DNA of 64,000 bases, from positions 12,391,177-12,455,176 of the forward strand of contig NW_025335641.1 in assembly GCF_004798865.1 (NCBI RefSeq), read 5' to 3'. Both the position numbers and the translations under genes were made by a program. The notes beneath the pieces are model-generated. The model searched no databases. It had not been told where the DNA came from and saw only the letters and a list, made by a program, of their open reading frames with translations. Source of the DNA: Varanus komodoensis. Lineage: Eukaryota > Chordata > Lepidosauria > Squamata > Varanidae. Positions 48,834-61,800 of the stretch are shown piece by piece. Every line of letters starts with the position of its first letter. Position 1 is the first letter of the stretch.

Positions 48834-51800
48834 CTGGAAAATTAAAGAACATGAAGAGAGAAGGGAATGTTAAGGAAACAGACCTTAAAGTTTAAGTGTA
48901 TAGCATGCTTACATAGGAAGTGCTGCGGTTCTCCTTCCCTAAAAAAGGTTACGTAGTACTCTTACAACACCACTAGGATGCTCATGTTCAACCCATGGCA
49001 TTAAGCGGGCAGACCTCTGGAGGTCACATTAATTGAGCAATGTTTGTAACAGTGGCTCAACAGGAAGTGGTCAACTTGCTAAAAGAAATACCCAGGAAAC
49101 AGGCTGTCACTATTCCACAAGATATCTGAATTGCAGGCATAATAAGCAGTGAGAAGCTGGCAATCCTATGGAGTCATTTACTGAGTATAGTGCAGATGAG
49201 ATGTAATGGGGGACTTGCTGAAAAATCTAATTCAGAAAGGCCGTTCATGAATCACTGAGACCAGGCTGTACTGTTGCAAAGTGCCTCGAGCTCAGAAAGC
49301 TTTGCTAAAGCCCTCGAATGTGATGAATATTACTAATACTTTGCTTATGGAAGGTGGTGGTGCCGAAGCATGTGAAAATGTAGTAATCCAAATTCTTCCT
49401 TCTGAACTTCTGCCTTGCTATTTGATTCACATTCAAGCAGCCTCTGCAGAGTGGGCAAATCGCTCTTTTGCTGCTTGTTACGCAATTCACTGTTTTAGAC
49501 TTGCCTCCTTCCAAGCAGGCTGCATGCTCGTCCAAGAATCTGCAGAGCTGGTCCTGCTGGTGACAGCTACTGTCACACACCCTTTGGCATGTCAAGAGTA
49601 ATGTGTACCTCCCACTTTAACGATGAAAAACAGCACCCCTGATGCTGTAACAGTTTAGGAAGCAAATGCAGCGGTGGGACACCCTGCAGCACTCCGCCAG
49701 CTCCAGGCAGTCCAACAACATCTGGACGGCTATAGGTTGCCTGATCCCAGCCCTAAAGTCAAATGTGCTTTCCCAGTTTCAATGCACTTCAAACTGCTTT
49801 GTAATAGCACCTCAAGAAGCAAATGAAGGACAGTATTTTCCATTATTACACAGAGGAAGGTCAAAATGACTCATTTTAAAATATGTCCATATGGGATTTA
49901 AACACAGAATTGGCTCGGTGAGCTTTGTGGTGGGTTTGTGTGCAGGCCAGCATTCTGCGGCTGTAGCTATATGCCTCCAGTCCCCATGAAGTTCAGTGCG
50001 GACGATAAGCCACAGAGGAACCTTGGCCTCCGTGCAAGTTACAGCCTGCCAATTCTCGAATGGTCCAGCTCCACAGTAAATTGGGTGTTCATTCGATGCC
50101 TCATTTCAGAAAGTAGCACTGCCCTTCCCTGGACAGGCAGGCCATGGATAATGTTGCACTATGACTTCCTTCATCTCCGGCTACAGTTGGGATGCAGGAG
50201 ATTGTGGTGCAACCTAGCTGGAGCACACCTATTCAGGGAAAGGCTTTGCAGGAAGGAAATTACTTCCATACCTGGCTCTTCACCCTCTAGCCGCCTCTTC
50301 TGAACAATGGCAAGGAGTTGCTCTGCTGCTTGATTCACAGACATGTACCAGGGTGGTTCATAAATCTTCTTCCCCCTAATAAAAGAAAGTTTACAGTAAT
50401 GGACCCATAATTGTCCTGTCATGTCCCAGTTATGTAGCAATACCTGAATCTGGGAAATACAAATTTTATCTGCCATTCTGAAGAAGTAGAAGTTGATACA
50501 CAAACTGGGTCAGGCCAAAGTTCTGCATTCTGTCTGTTCAGGGTTACTCTGATGTCTCCAGAGCTGAGCCTGTACCCCCCCCCCCACCCAATTTGTTATG
50601 GCCTACAGTTTCCATGGTCCTTTATCATTGGCTATGCTAGCTAGAATTAACAGAAGGTGAAAGCCTGAAAGCTGGAGGCCCTTCCTTACTCTAGAAGTTC
50701 ACAAACGGCATACATGGGAGTGGTCTAGCATCCAACCCTACAACAAGTCCCACAATTCCTAACCAGCAAGGTTGATGCTACTGAAATAATAGGAGGACGG
50801 GGCTAGTCCAAGAGTAAGGCTCCTAAATGCAGAGAGGGTCCATACAGTCAATCCTAGAAACTACCACAGAGCTTGAAGCGGCAAGAAATTGGTATGTATT
50901 AAGCAAATGCAAAGCTTATGGGCAGCAGTCTCTTCTATGGACCTTAGCGTCACCAACCTGCTCTCAGATATGGGTGAGTTATGTCAAAGTCACATTGTCT
51001 GCGTGTACTGCAAATCAAAACCACTGTAGGGTTGTTTTGATGCTTTCAACCTAGGAATTATAGCATGCATGATTAAACTGAAAATATCTCCCTCCACTCC
51101 TAAAAGAGGTGCCACAGTTTGCACTACCCTCCATAGCATGCTCACGGTCGTGTATTTCTACACCCCTGATCATCTATCCCAGCTACCACAACTTCAGAGG
51201 GTGTGCTATCCCTGCCAAATTGGAAAGAAGGCCTGTATTTTCCTACCCTATGCTGTAGTTATATAATTACAGACCCCAAAGCCAGTTCTCAAGAGTTGGC
51301 TTCTGCAATGTTTGCCAACTCTGGAATTGGCTGCGTAAAGCTTCTGAAGAGGTTCCAAGATAAATTTCCATCGGACATTGTCAGACTGCATGAATGCGAA
51401 TCTAAACCAAAGTGAGGACGTGTCCAAGAAATGATCAATAGTTCCAATAGAGATGAGTTAGCGGAGATGACTTAAGTTGCCTGAACTGATCTCCGCAAGA
51501 TTAGGCATACAGAACACTCAAGAGGAGAAAATAATAATACCACAGATGAAATGCCTTGAGGTCAGAACTAACCTAATGTTATTCAATTTTTATTTGGAGT
51601 TGAATAATGTATACTGAACCCAAAAGAAATGAAACTGACTCATGAAACAGGCAGCTCATCTTCTTCTCAGGCTGCTGGTGGAAGACGACAGCTGAAAAAG
51701 GAGGCACAAAATGCTAGGCAAAGACACTCTTCTGCCTGCTGCCTTGAATGAAACCATCTCTCACTCCAGCTCGGGCCACCACTTTAAAAAGTCCTCCAGC

Positions 51801-54800
51801 CTTTCAGATGTTGATTCCTGCCAACATTTTATCTTCTTCTCAAAAGAATTCCTGGTGCAGGTGGCTTCAGTCTCTAGGGTTAAGCCACCTGGTACCCGCT
51901 AGACTAGGATTTCCATCAGCCCTTGTTAGCACAGCCAATTTCAGGGACTATGAGTTGCAGACCAAAGCAATTAGAAGGCAGCAGGGGTTCTATCTGACAC
52001 TATTTCTGTTGAGGGGATATAATCCCAGGTTGCTGAACTGCCCTGCCACAGACCAAATCAAAGAAGATGCTCTTAAAACCAGTAGCAGGATACCCACAGA
52101 TTGGTGAAGCAATGCAACCTGGCCTCAAAACTGTAATTAATGGATTTCAGAATCAAATACTCCCTGAATCATGATATCCAATTTCTCTGCTTAATAATCA
52201 CATTACTTAACTGGATTAGCCTTGTTTTAAGAACTGGATTAGCCTTGTTTTTGGTTTACGGTATAACAGATCAATCTTGGAGTGAATTCCTCCCCATACT
52301 CTGCTTTGCATGCATGTAAACTAACAGCAGCTTTTGCAAGAGTTTTATTTATATACGAACATAAAACCCTGATCTATATGCACATTATTCTTTGTGACAT
52401 ACTGACAATGCACAAATCTAAAGAGATAACTTACTTCACGAGATTCTCCATGGATTGCTCCTTTACTTTAATGTCTGTGGGGAAAAAAATACACTTGGAA
52501 TTAATTGTGTATTTAGTTATATGGATATGGGTAAAATACCCTTCGTTAAAAGATTTCAGGGTGCTGAACAATAAGAATATACGTAATCCAAATAAGATAA
52601 AATGATGATAGACTGATTTCTTATTCACAACTATTACGAGCCTTAAAGTTTGTTTTGTTTTTCTTTTTTGCTGTGTCACTAGATGCTTCCACTATAGGAA
52701 TATTACGCATTTCTCTTTCACTCATATTAACCTAATTTACATGTAACAACAAGCCAGAATATGGCTATGGGTTGCTGAATCCTGAGTTGTCATGTGCAAA
52801 TCCAGAATTAATCATGAACAGCCCAGGAAGAGAATCCATGCTTTGTTGTTAAGTTATGAATTCTGGGTTTTTTAAACCATGGGTTGTGCTCACATGTGAA
52901 CCCAGAACCATGGATTGTTTGACTAAGCTACAGAGGCAGTCGGCAAAAACAGAAAAGCAAACCTCCCAAATGCTCTATTGAACAATACTACAGCACTTGC
53001 TGCAAAGGCATTTAGGATACTGGGAAGGTGGGAATGAGTGATGAAGCAGGAGAAAAACAACCCTGACATTGAAAAACATGCACTGTATGTGACAAATCAT
53101 GGATCGACTGTGGGTAAGACAACAACCTGGGTTGTTCAGGTGTAAAAGAAATGGTTCACACATATGCATTATTATCTAGGTATTGTTTGTAAAAGCAGAC
53201 CCGCAGAAGCTCGCTAGATAGATATTTATTTATTTATTTAGCGAGCTTCTATGCCGCCCCCCCCCAATCGCCGAAGCGAATAAGTTGCCATGTGCACTGC
53301 CCAGTCCTGTTCAGTGTTCCAACTAGCTATGTCTTCTTTCAGGAAGCACCTTCATTCCCTCTCCTTTGTTCTTAATTCCCGTGAAGCATCTGCGATCACT
53401 ATCAGCTGCAACACAGAGTGCTCCTGTCCAGGGTTCCAGCCAGCCATGCCCTCCTCCATTCACTCCATATTCTGTTTTGCTGTTTCTTTTGTTTCAGCCT
53501 TGAAGAGTGTTTTGCAATTTCCTTTCCTTAGGATGCTTTCAAAAAAAAATACACAACTTGTTTTATATTTTTATTTATTTATTGGATTTATATCCTGCCT
53601 TAAAAAAATATTTCTCCTCCTCCTGCTCTCAATCTTATTCCAACAACAACCCTTTGAGGTAGGTTGGGCTGAGAGGCTGTGACTGGCCCAAAGTCACCCA
53701 CTTGGTTCCATGGCCGAGCAGCGACAGAACCCAGATCTCCTGAGTCCCAGACCTGCTCTCTTAACCCTACACCCATCTGGCTGTTTCACAAAACAAGGCT
53801 TCCCTCATGCTTGCTCATACCTGCCTCTTGTGCATGGATGCTACTGCAGGTCTACACAAAGAATGCCCTGTTGTACTACTTATTTTACACAATTAAGGAC
53901 ACTACACTGATGTTGAATGTTGCAAGAACTAATATCTTTTAACTGACGCTTCTGAAGTATTCAGTTAAAGCAAAATGAATGAACTAGGTTGGAAGCCAAG
54001 CATCTGCACAGGCAAGAGCCTTAATGTGCCTATCATATTATTGAAAAGGATCATTCTGAACCCTGGTCAATGTCTCTTTTCAGTAGATTTGTCCTCTGAA
54101 GTGGCTACCCAAATCTGCACATGCTGTAGCCACTACAAAATACTTCTTGATATGCATGAGAAAAATCATACCTCGGGATTTATGATCAGGCAAAATAAAA
54201 ATGTGCCAATCTACCAACCATACTAATCTGGCTTTCCCCAACCCAGTGCCTTCCAGGGATGCTGGGCTACAATTCCTGTTACCCAAGTCTCCATGGACCA
54301 TGGCTGTGCTGACTAGGGATGGTGGGGGGGTCACAGTCAATACAGCTGGAAGGCACTGGCTTTGGGAAGACTCGTCTAATTTCAATGGCAAGTGGTGACT
54401 AGATCATGAAGACCTCCTCTCTCCATATGAACGAGCTTATACTGTCCCTTTTCCTATAATTTGATTGAGAAGGGAATGGATTTTTTTTAAATAGGCAACT
54501 TACTATATTGAACCTTGATATTCCTAGATTAAACTTTAAGAATTTTAAAAATAGGCAGTGTGTGATATATTGATATTTATATACACAATAGGTTAATGAT
54601 AACTTTTCAGGTTCTGTTTTTGTAGGAATTGAGCTAATCATGTTTATCTTTCTAATCCCATACAATACAATTTGCTTTTATTCAGCTCAAGTTTTATTCT
54701 CTGTAAGTTATTCTCTGTATCCAGTAAAAATATCTTCAGCCAACTACTTTGTAAGCAGCTCTTCATACTTCTTCAATAAACCAGGAGAAGTTTATTGCCA

Positions 54801-57295
54801 TGGTTAAACATCACTACAGAATGAAATGGGTGCAGAAGCTCGACATTTGATATGGTAAGATTGCTGCATGCGTTATCTAAAAAAATCCAACAGTTAATTA
54901 ATAGAAGCTAAGTAAAAATATTTGCTTGTCACTTTCTGCAGCTCTTAATAAAAGGAAAAAGGATTCAAAACAGCAAATGGATAGATTATGCTGCCCGTAG
55001 TAAAAGCTATAATGATGTGTCTTTCATTGCAACAGCAATGGAAAGGAACATTTAATGTGCTTTTAAATCCATCTCTCTCAAATGCATTCCAAAAGGGAAT
55101 ATCTGCAGTAAATTCCCAATGTATAAATTGCTTCCAGTCCCTGGTTCCTACAAGTGGTGATTATGTTCGCATGTCCTGGTTGATTATATGCTGGCATTAT
55201 GTACCTCTTTCCAACACAGAGAGCTTGGATATTGCTTTTGGACTTGGAGGTTTTGGGACAGAATTCTGAAACTCCCACTCTGTCCAAAATATAGGGGAGG
55301 GAGTAATAGAAATCATAGGGATGGTATATGCTTACAGAAACCAGCCTACGTTCAGTAAAATGTGTATGGTTATATTCTGCAAACTCACAGAATGCCCGTT
55401 TTTTGGGGAGAATAATGCCAGTTCGGCTCATCAAGGAGCTCATCAAGTAAGAGGAAAGCCCTTCTCATGGACTGCTTTCAGCATCTTAACAATGCGGAAG
55501 GATCCAACTGCACTGGTCTGATTTCCATTCTAATCAACATTCTATATGTGTGTTGTTTTTATCTGTGCATAATCTTCCTTTAAGTGAGGGCAGATTTTCC
55601 TTAAAAAGATCAGAACAATTAAAATAAACCTGGCTAAGTATGGAGACCATAAGATTGCCTCACTTTTCTACAGGCTTTGTGTTTTTAAGAGCAAACTGAT
55701 TCACAAACATTTAACACAGGCTGGGTTTCTCAGCTGCTTTTCCTTCTGTGCCAGGAAAAAAAATATATGATAAAGTCATTTCTATATGACTTTATGTCCA
55801 CCTTCTGTTAAAGGCACAGGAGTAGGGCCAGTAAAAACTCGGCGATCTTAGTGGAGGGATAAATTTGTTCAAACATTCCTTTTAAAAATCAAAATTTATT
55901 TTTAGATGTATGATAAACTATTTCAATATTAGCTGAAGGGCAATTTTTGATGGACTGCCTTGATAGCTTAAGACTGTTAAACACTGCAAGCTTACTCAGA
56001 AGTATTTTTCATTGAGTACTAGGGAGCTCCCAACTAGGTAAGTGGGTATAGGGTTGCAGCTCATAGGTAGGAAGTTAGTGGTTTTGGGCAGGGCTCAGTT
56101 CCCCTGCCTCTATATTTAATAACCTTCAGTTTTATGGAACTCAGAGATCAATTTATAGGTTCCATACAATTTAGTGATTGTGGGGATTGGGCCTGATTCT
56201 CCCAAAATACAGCATTCCAAGGTGGATCCTCAGACTCAGAATCTGAACTGGAAGAAGAGGAGGGGCTGGAATGTGCAGCTGAATCTGCAAGGCAATGAGC
56301 TGTGAGATAAACCAAACACTTGCTGAGAAACAGACTGCCTTTGGTTCTGGAAAGGACACTGTGGAATAGAGATGGCTGGGGAGTGCTATTTTATCAGTTC
56401 AGTGGTCTGGTCAAATCAAATGAGCAGACTAACTATGTAATATCTGGTATTCTGGCTGTTTTGCCCACATTCACTGCAAAGCTCCCTGAGGGTGGTGCTA
56501 ACTCAGTTTGGTGAGGAAGGAAGGAGGGGAATTCAGTTCAGAATCCACTTTCTGGAATGTGCAGAACTAACTATACAATTATAGGGATCGTTAACTTGAT
56601 GGATGCTTCTTGATAACAAGTTTTATATTACTCTTTCCCAGAGCCAACTCTGGCTGGCCAGCTTTAAAGTAATAAAATGTTGTAGTTAGAAGCCTTAATC
56701 TGCTGGGCGGCGAAAAAGGGAGGGTTTGGGGGAAGAGCAACCAGCTCATCATGGTGACAAAACCTATCCTAACCTGTTCAACCTCTCTTCCTGCATGCCA
56801 TGATCTAGATTTCCATTCCTACCCCCATGGCTGATACTTCTAAAAGACAAATACAAAGAGGATCAATTGGCCAGCCTGAGTTTTGCTCAGGGATTAGAAG
56901 GGAATCAGAAGCGCTTCATTTGATTCTCTCCAATACCACCTCCTGTGTTAGAGCTGAAGGTAGAAAGGCACACAAAGTAAAAGCAAAAAGCATTTGCTTT
57001 CTTACATGCTACTTGCATCCAAAAGTTGATGTTGCTACTTTTGTGTTTGGTCAGGAAAGGTGGAGCTGTTTGGCCCATCTTTTGCCAATCACTATTATAG
57101 CTTCAAAAATGCATGTGGATACTAATTAACAAGAACTCAGCGTAACAGGTGACGATGTACAAAATGGTTCTTACCGAGTAGGCAGAGCGTATGCATCCCA
57201 TTCCTTCTGTTTTTCGTGATCTTGTCAAAAAAACTCTCGGGCTTCCATGTATCGGTCCAGCAAACGACAGAAACAGTTTCTCCAAAATTGTACAG
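48628..57295 (-). CDS. DPH5: Diphthine methyl ester synthase, 3' part of gene (last four exons)
   Basis: Cytosolic SAM-dependent methyltransferase (the family related to cobalamin-pathway methylases) that methylates the modified histidine of elongation factor 2 during diphthamide synthesis. Exons read on the - strand: 57295-57175, 52474-52435, 50375-50272 and 48833-48628. Their phases (0/1, 1/2, 2/1, 1/stop) fit exactly and join to 471 nt, or 156 residues plus stop. Diagnostic stretches are [54 protein letters not shown] and [20 protein letters not shown], all close to human DPH5. Human DPH5 has 285 residues; about the first 123 (the SAM-site half) are not found in 57296-64000 and should lie beyond the window. 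The gene is convergent with SLC30A7, with 7.7 kb between stop codons. The C-terminus is one residue shorter in the TG-LHP segment and has a divergent tail. Confidence 0.96.
48834..50271 (-). other. DPH5 last intron
   Basis: Carries direct-repeat copy B and a half-copy of the palindromic family near 49675-49755 (GTCCAACAACATCTGGACGG). Nothing else recognised. Confidence 0.55.
49235..49384. repeat. Unidentified direct repeat, copy B (in DPH5 last intron)
   Basis: The same element and orientation as 46613-46773, 2.6 kb away; this copy lies within the last DPH5 intron. Confidence 0.75.
50272..50375 (-). CDS. DPH5: DPH5 penultimate exon
   Basis: Read on the - strand, with acceptor TTTTATTAG| and donor GAGCCAG|GTATGG. 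It encodes [20 protein letters not shown] and then [14 protein letters not shown]. The GTATGG donor is preferred to the GTAATT seven bases on because only it restores the frame and the human-like EEP-x-x-TE junction. Confidence 0.94.
50376..52434 (-). other. DPH5 intron between the 104-nt and 40-nt exons
   Basis: No clear gene. A loose palindromic-family remnant is near 51795-51985, and a 20-bp sequence is duplicated at 52209-52228 and 52232-52251. Confidence 0.5.
52435..52474 (-). CDS. DPH5: DPH5 40-nt exon
   Basis: Read on the - strand, with acceptor TTCCCCACAG| and donor CGTGAA|GTAAGT. It encodes (D)[12 protein letters not shown](K), equivalent to human [14 protein letters not shown]. Both end codons are split and are completed correctly by the neighbouring exons. 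Confidence 0.95.
52740..53170. repeat. Probable decayed palindromic DNA element
   Basis: Repeated half-matches of ATGGGTTG / CAACCTGGG / CCATGGATTG type words in both orientations suggest a decayed inverted-repeat element. Boundaries and family uncertain. Confidence 0.3.
53205..53290. repeat. TTTATTTA/GCCGCCCC short repeat with a perfect 12-bp hairpin
   Basis: AGAAGCTCGCTA (53205-53216) and TAGCGAGCTTCT (53239-53250) are perfect inverted copies separated by a 22-nt ATTTATTT loop, followed by ATGCCGCCCCCC and CGCCGAAGCG of the family found at 25952 and 63593. Confidence 0.7.
53566..53785 (-). mobile_element. tRNA-derived SINE of lizard type, nearly full length
   Basis: Reversed, it reads GGGTGTAGGGTTAAGAGAGC, then GATCTGGGTTCTGTC (B-box region), GTGGGTGACTTTGGGCCAGT, CACAGCCTCTCAGCCCAACC, GGGTTGTTGTTGGAATAAGA and a tail GGATATAAATCCAATAAATA. 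This is the complete head-to-tail order of the element at 15957. Confidence 0.8.
54229..54374. repeat. Palindromic repeat with well-matched 24-bp arms
   Basis: The left arm CCCAGTGCCTTCCAG (54242-54256) and right arm CTGGAAGGCACTGGC are inverted copies, with further pairing outward (TTTCCCCAA / TTTGGGAAG). The centre CAATTCCTGTTACCC...GCTGTGCTGACTAGGGATGG matches the CCTCCAGATGTTG family. Confidence 0.7.
57175..57295 (-). CDS. DPH5: DPH5 internal exon (about human residues 124-164)
   Basis: Read on the - strand, with acceptor TTCTTGGCAG| and donor CTACTCG|GTAAGA. It encodes [20 protein letters not shown] and then [20 protein letters not shown]. Confidence 0.95.
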
Positions 57296-58000
57296 CTGCC
57301 AAGAATGGGGAGGCAAGGCAAGGAAATGCTTGAATCAAAGTTAGAACTTCAAAGTAACACAACATATAATTATACGCATGTTACACTGTGGGGTTTTGAG
57401 ACTAAGGCATAAGTCCTGAAGTGTATTGCTACACGATTAAAGACAACTAAGCTCCAGAGCATCATCGCTTGTGCTCTGGAGATGCATTCTGTGGTTGGAT
57501 TGCAGGCACACCTTGCTGCCTCTCTGCTGGCTCAGCCGTTTCGCATTGTGGTGGTAGCGTGCAGGTACAGTGGACCACACAGAAGCTACTGGGAAAGGGA
57601 AGAGGGTCAGGAACTGGATGGTGACAGGAGCAGACAGAAGCAAAGCAGAGCAAGATGAACATGAGGGGGAGGCTTGTGGTCCTGGAGGGAGCGACACTGG
57701 CTAGCCGATCTGCAGGGAAGAGGGGGGAGCATGGAAGGTGAGCCTCTCCGCGTGAGTCTGAGACAAAATGGAATGAATGCAAAAGAGGATGGATGCACAA
57801 GATGCGGAGAAAGCAGACCTGTGGCCAGCCTAAATGTTTGTTGTGGAGTGTCTAAAAGGGGGGGGGGGGGAGTTTATCTGGCCTGCACACCCTTTCAAGA
57901 TAACATTCTAAATTGTTTCTATTTAACCCATATTTTGCAACCACATGGCAATTTATATACATTCAAAAATAGTAGTATAATAGTAGAAAATTATGAACAT

Positions 58001-58530
58001 TTCTACCATGGAATTGGAAAGAACCATTTAGGCCATCAGGTACAATCCCCAGCTCGGTGCAGGGATACAGTTTACATCATCCCTGATAAATAGCTGTCCA
58101 GTGATTTTGAAGCGATGCTTCTTTTGAGCCAACCTAAAATTGTATTTGCCTTTTTTGCCACCATGTCATACTGCTGACTTGTTCAAGCTTGTAGCTGATC
58201 ACAACTCCCAAGATTCTTTTACACAAATGATTGCCAAGCCAGTATCCCCTACCTTAGACACGTGTATTTTGTTTCTTTCTCCAAAATTAAGAATATTGTG
58301 CTTGTGTCTGTTCAAGTTCATTCTGCTACTTTCTGCCCAGTCTTCTAACTTCTCAATTTCATTTTAATTGTTGTTACTGACTTTTAAAGTGTTAATTACC
58401 CCATAAGCACTGTGTCATCTGTACATCTGATACCCATTCCCCTACTCTTCTTCCTGGTGAGCTTCTCAGCCATGGAATCCTGCTTATCAGTGCTCTGAAC
58501 TGAGTCAAATCAACTTTCTGGAAGTCCAAG
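58001..58530 (-). repeat. CR1-clade LINE 3' fragment, old
   Basis: Plus-strand text ATGGAATTGGAAAGAACCAT, then AAAATTGTATTTGCCTTTTT, GCCACCATGTCATACTGCTG and TGTGTCATCTGTACATCTG follows the reversed CR1 3' region, as at 28248 and 47079, with internal deletions. Confidence 0.7.
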
Positions 58531-58689
58531 AGAGTTTATGAAGATATTTTGGCGGTGCTTTGTGGTGAGCAGATCCATATGGTGGCTTCAGCATGTTGTT
58601 GAAAATATATTGTTTTGCATCTTTTGCTACTGTCTCTCAACACAGTAACTATGTTTCCATCCTGCTTCAATATCTATCTGAGGCTGGCA

Positions 58690-58820
58690 TGATGTTATTT
58701 ATTTTATTTTATTTAAAACTTTTGTATGCTATCCCTTATGCAGGGCATCTTGGGATGGCTCACAATAAATAGAAATCAGATACATTAAAAACAGTCAATA
58801 AAATCAGATACATTAAAATG
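58690..58820. repeat. Diverged TTTATTTA short repeat
   Basis: TTATTTATTTTATTTTATTT, TATGCTATCCCTTATGCAGG and GGGATGGCTCACAATAAATA follow the layout of the 63593 element. AATCAGATACATTAAAA is duplicated within it. Confidence 0.5.
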
Positions 58821-61800
58821 TTAGAGGTTTAATCTATCCCAGCACTATTAGCGTAATTTCAGTACAGAAGAAATAAGAAAGACTACTAATTTCATTGAGC
58901 CATCCAGCAGAATCTGCTTTTAGGAGACACTTTTCACAAAGAGAAGATGCACTTATTAGAGAAATAATGCATTCTTCATTTGGATGTGTAACTGTAGCAA
59001 TTCAAGTGTTCAGTCCGTTGCTGAATGAACAGGCATTTTAAAAGAGCTGCTTTTATAAATCTGAGCAATATGTCCCTGTTTAAAAGATATGCACACATAT
59101 TTGCATAAATCAAAAGATTCCTTCATCTTAGGTTCAGTCTCAATCGCATGTCACATTAGGGAAATCGAGGCAAATTCCGTGGCCTTGCCAGACAATGGCA
59201 TCTGTACCTTTAAGATGAAACACAAAGACTCTCCTAGTGCTTTTCTTTAATTTCTTAAAGAAATTTTTAAATTCTTTTAATTTCTGTGATATATTTAAAG
59301 TTTGTTTGCAGAAAATTTTGGGAGGAAAATATTTAGGGGAAACCAGCCTCCCAGCCAGCCCAACCTAGGGGCACAAGAGAGAGGAGGGAACAGAGAAGTA
59401 AAACCTTCTGTTTCCCTCTGGACTGAAGTCCTGTCAGCTGCTCCTGGTATGCACCTCCCAATCACCCTTGCCCCATGAGGAAATGCCACCCTCAACTTCA
59501 AAAAGGCCCCTGCAAACTCTAACCCTAACCCCGAGGGATGAATTCCATTTTGAAAAAGTCTCATTCCAGTTGGTGGGCAGGGCCAAAGTCAAAAGGGTGA
59601 GTCCAAATTACCCTGATGCTACAGGGTAATTTATCTTAAAGCTTTCACTGCCAGTAACTAAACCTTAGATCCATTTCGACACTTTACAACGGGGAAATAC
59701 TGCACAAAAGCCAGGAAACTGCCATGCAACTGCGGATTGGGCGAGACCAGGGAAGGTGGTGTGGTCTTCTGTTTTGGTCCCTAGCTTGATGGACCAATAG
59801 TTCAAGACAATATCTCTTGTTTCTGTCCCTAGAACAATATGCTCAGCTGATGATTCTTGGAATATTACACAAAACATCCTCTTAAAAGCTATACTTGGGT
59901 AAGCCAGAAAGAGAACAAGCAATTCAGATTGTGTGTGTTTCACAAACCAGGAACCTGACACACACATTGCGCAAAATAAGGGAAAAGCCAAGATGCAATG
60001 TTTAACCCTTGAAATATTCACTTCTCTCTCGCCACCCCCACAGCAGAATAAATGCTTCAATTCTAACCTGAAGAAAAGCTGTGGATTTTTTAAAGGGAAA
60101 ATGAACTGATGTAACATTAAAGAAAAACAGGAAATCTACCTTGCCTAACTCAGCTGAGAAGCACGAAAATGGCCAAGTCCACGATTTGTACAAGGCAAGG
60201 ACACCTGCCCTGTTGGGCCCTCTTGTCAGATACCTTACTCAAATACCTCTCTTTCCACTCAGCCAGTGTGCAGAGGGTACCTTTCTGCCCTGGCCCTATG
60301 ACAGCTTGCTCTGTGAAACTCTGCATTGACATTCAGTTAGATTAGAACTAAATCATCTCTCCCACACACTTTTCTATATGTGCAATAGTTTACAGAGGAA
60401 CACAGGGATCCTGGACCTCTACAGTCCCATCAGAGGATTTGATTTCAACAAGGAATTGAAACAAGGACAATGTCATGAGCCTAGCTTTCTACCTTCTTGC
60501 CCTTAGTCTCTAAAACAAGTTTCTTCGCAAAGCAGATCTTTCTTGACATTTCACTGTTACTAAAAGCCCTCTAGTAAGCTGGAAACTACCTCTGCAGATG
60601 TCAAGAATGATAGCTGAACCCAACTTAGGGACTTCTCCCCCAAACCTTCCCTTTCAGTAACTTGGTGGGTCCCACTCTCAGGGTGGCTCCCATGGGTGAA
60701 GGGCCAGCTGGTAAGACCTATGCAAGCCCTCTACCTGAGCAGCTCCTCTCCCTCAACTTCATGGGGTCAGGGACCAGGTGAGGCATCTCTCTCCCCTCCC
60801 CTTGCTGTACTCCTTCCATCGCTTCCAAAACATTTCCACTCTCTAACTCTCTAAGGTGATCTGGGAACATGCTCAGCAAATTGGAGGGTGTGTCAGAGGC
60901 TTGTGCCTCTCCCTGGGTTCCCAGAACTCCCATCCCTGCTTCTTCATATCCCCAATCCTGACAGCTCTGGGAAGCCTGCTAAGAGTAAGAAGCTTCACTC
61001 ACTACAGGGAGCATTCCATCCCTTTAGGAGTAGTTGCACATGTTCAAATTACTCTTTTCTACAAATCAAAGTAAAGCAGGAATCTTGTTCTCCTTTGCAG
61101 CTTTGGTTGCCCTAACTGCAAATGCCTGGCAGGTCTGATTCTCACCAGATGATGATGTTTTAGCACGTCCATTTTAAAGAGAATGTTGAAAGGCCTGGAA
61201 AATAGGGATCTGGGAGTTCCATGCTAGTCCTCAGATTTTTTCCTGTCTTTCAGAAAACAATAAAAACAATCATTTTTGTCCCATCAACACCACATCTCTG
61301 AATTCATTTTCATCCGACAAAGCTGGTATTCCACAAGATATGGTCATCTCTGGGTCTTAAATGGCTTTCCTGAAGTCTTAGGAGCTCCATACATAGCAAC
61401 TGCTGTGGAAAGCAAAACCCTCCATGTAACATGAAGATCTGGGAACTCTGGCCTGGTGAGGTTCTCCAAATGCATGTGTCTGAGCATACCACATAAAAAC
61501 ACATGTGTTGCATGTTTGTTTTAGGGAACACCAGGGTAACACTAGTAATCTCTGCAGCCTCTGTAATGAATGGAAGCTGCCCCTAGATCCCAGCTTTCAC
61601 TATATGTGGGCACATTTAAACAACTTATTCAGCAGCAGACATGAACTCTTGTTAGCGTGGCAAATGCCCTCTGAGAACAAAGAAACAGAAATACATTCTT
61701 GGCGGCTGCTCATGTAGAACTCTTCCCCTGTAAACATGCCCACCCCAGAGTGCTTTTCAGATGAGGGGCTTGACTTTTATGTGTATGGTGTGTTGACAGC

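Larger units (their letters stand above)
52475..57174 (-). other. DPH5 intron between the 40-nt and 121-nt exons
   Basis: Holds the hairpin repeat, the SINE and a palindromic repeat listed separately. From 54.4 to 57.1 kb it is AT-rich with no gene; a GCAATCCT-family remnant may lie at 55985-56070. Confidence 0.5.

Noticed and set aside
53290-53682. 130-codon plus-strand frame
   Set aside because: Its 3' part runs through the reversed SINE and T-rich tail; the rest shows no domain or conservation signal I can recognise.
57462-57800. 112-codon minus-strand frame next to a DPH5 exon
   Set aside because: Considered as an upstream DPH5 exon, but the peptide does not match any DPH5 region and no suitable splice sites fit.
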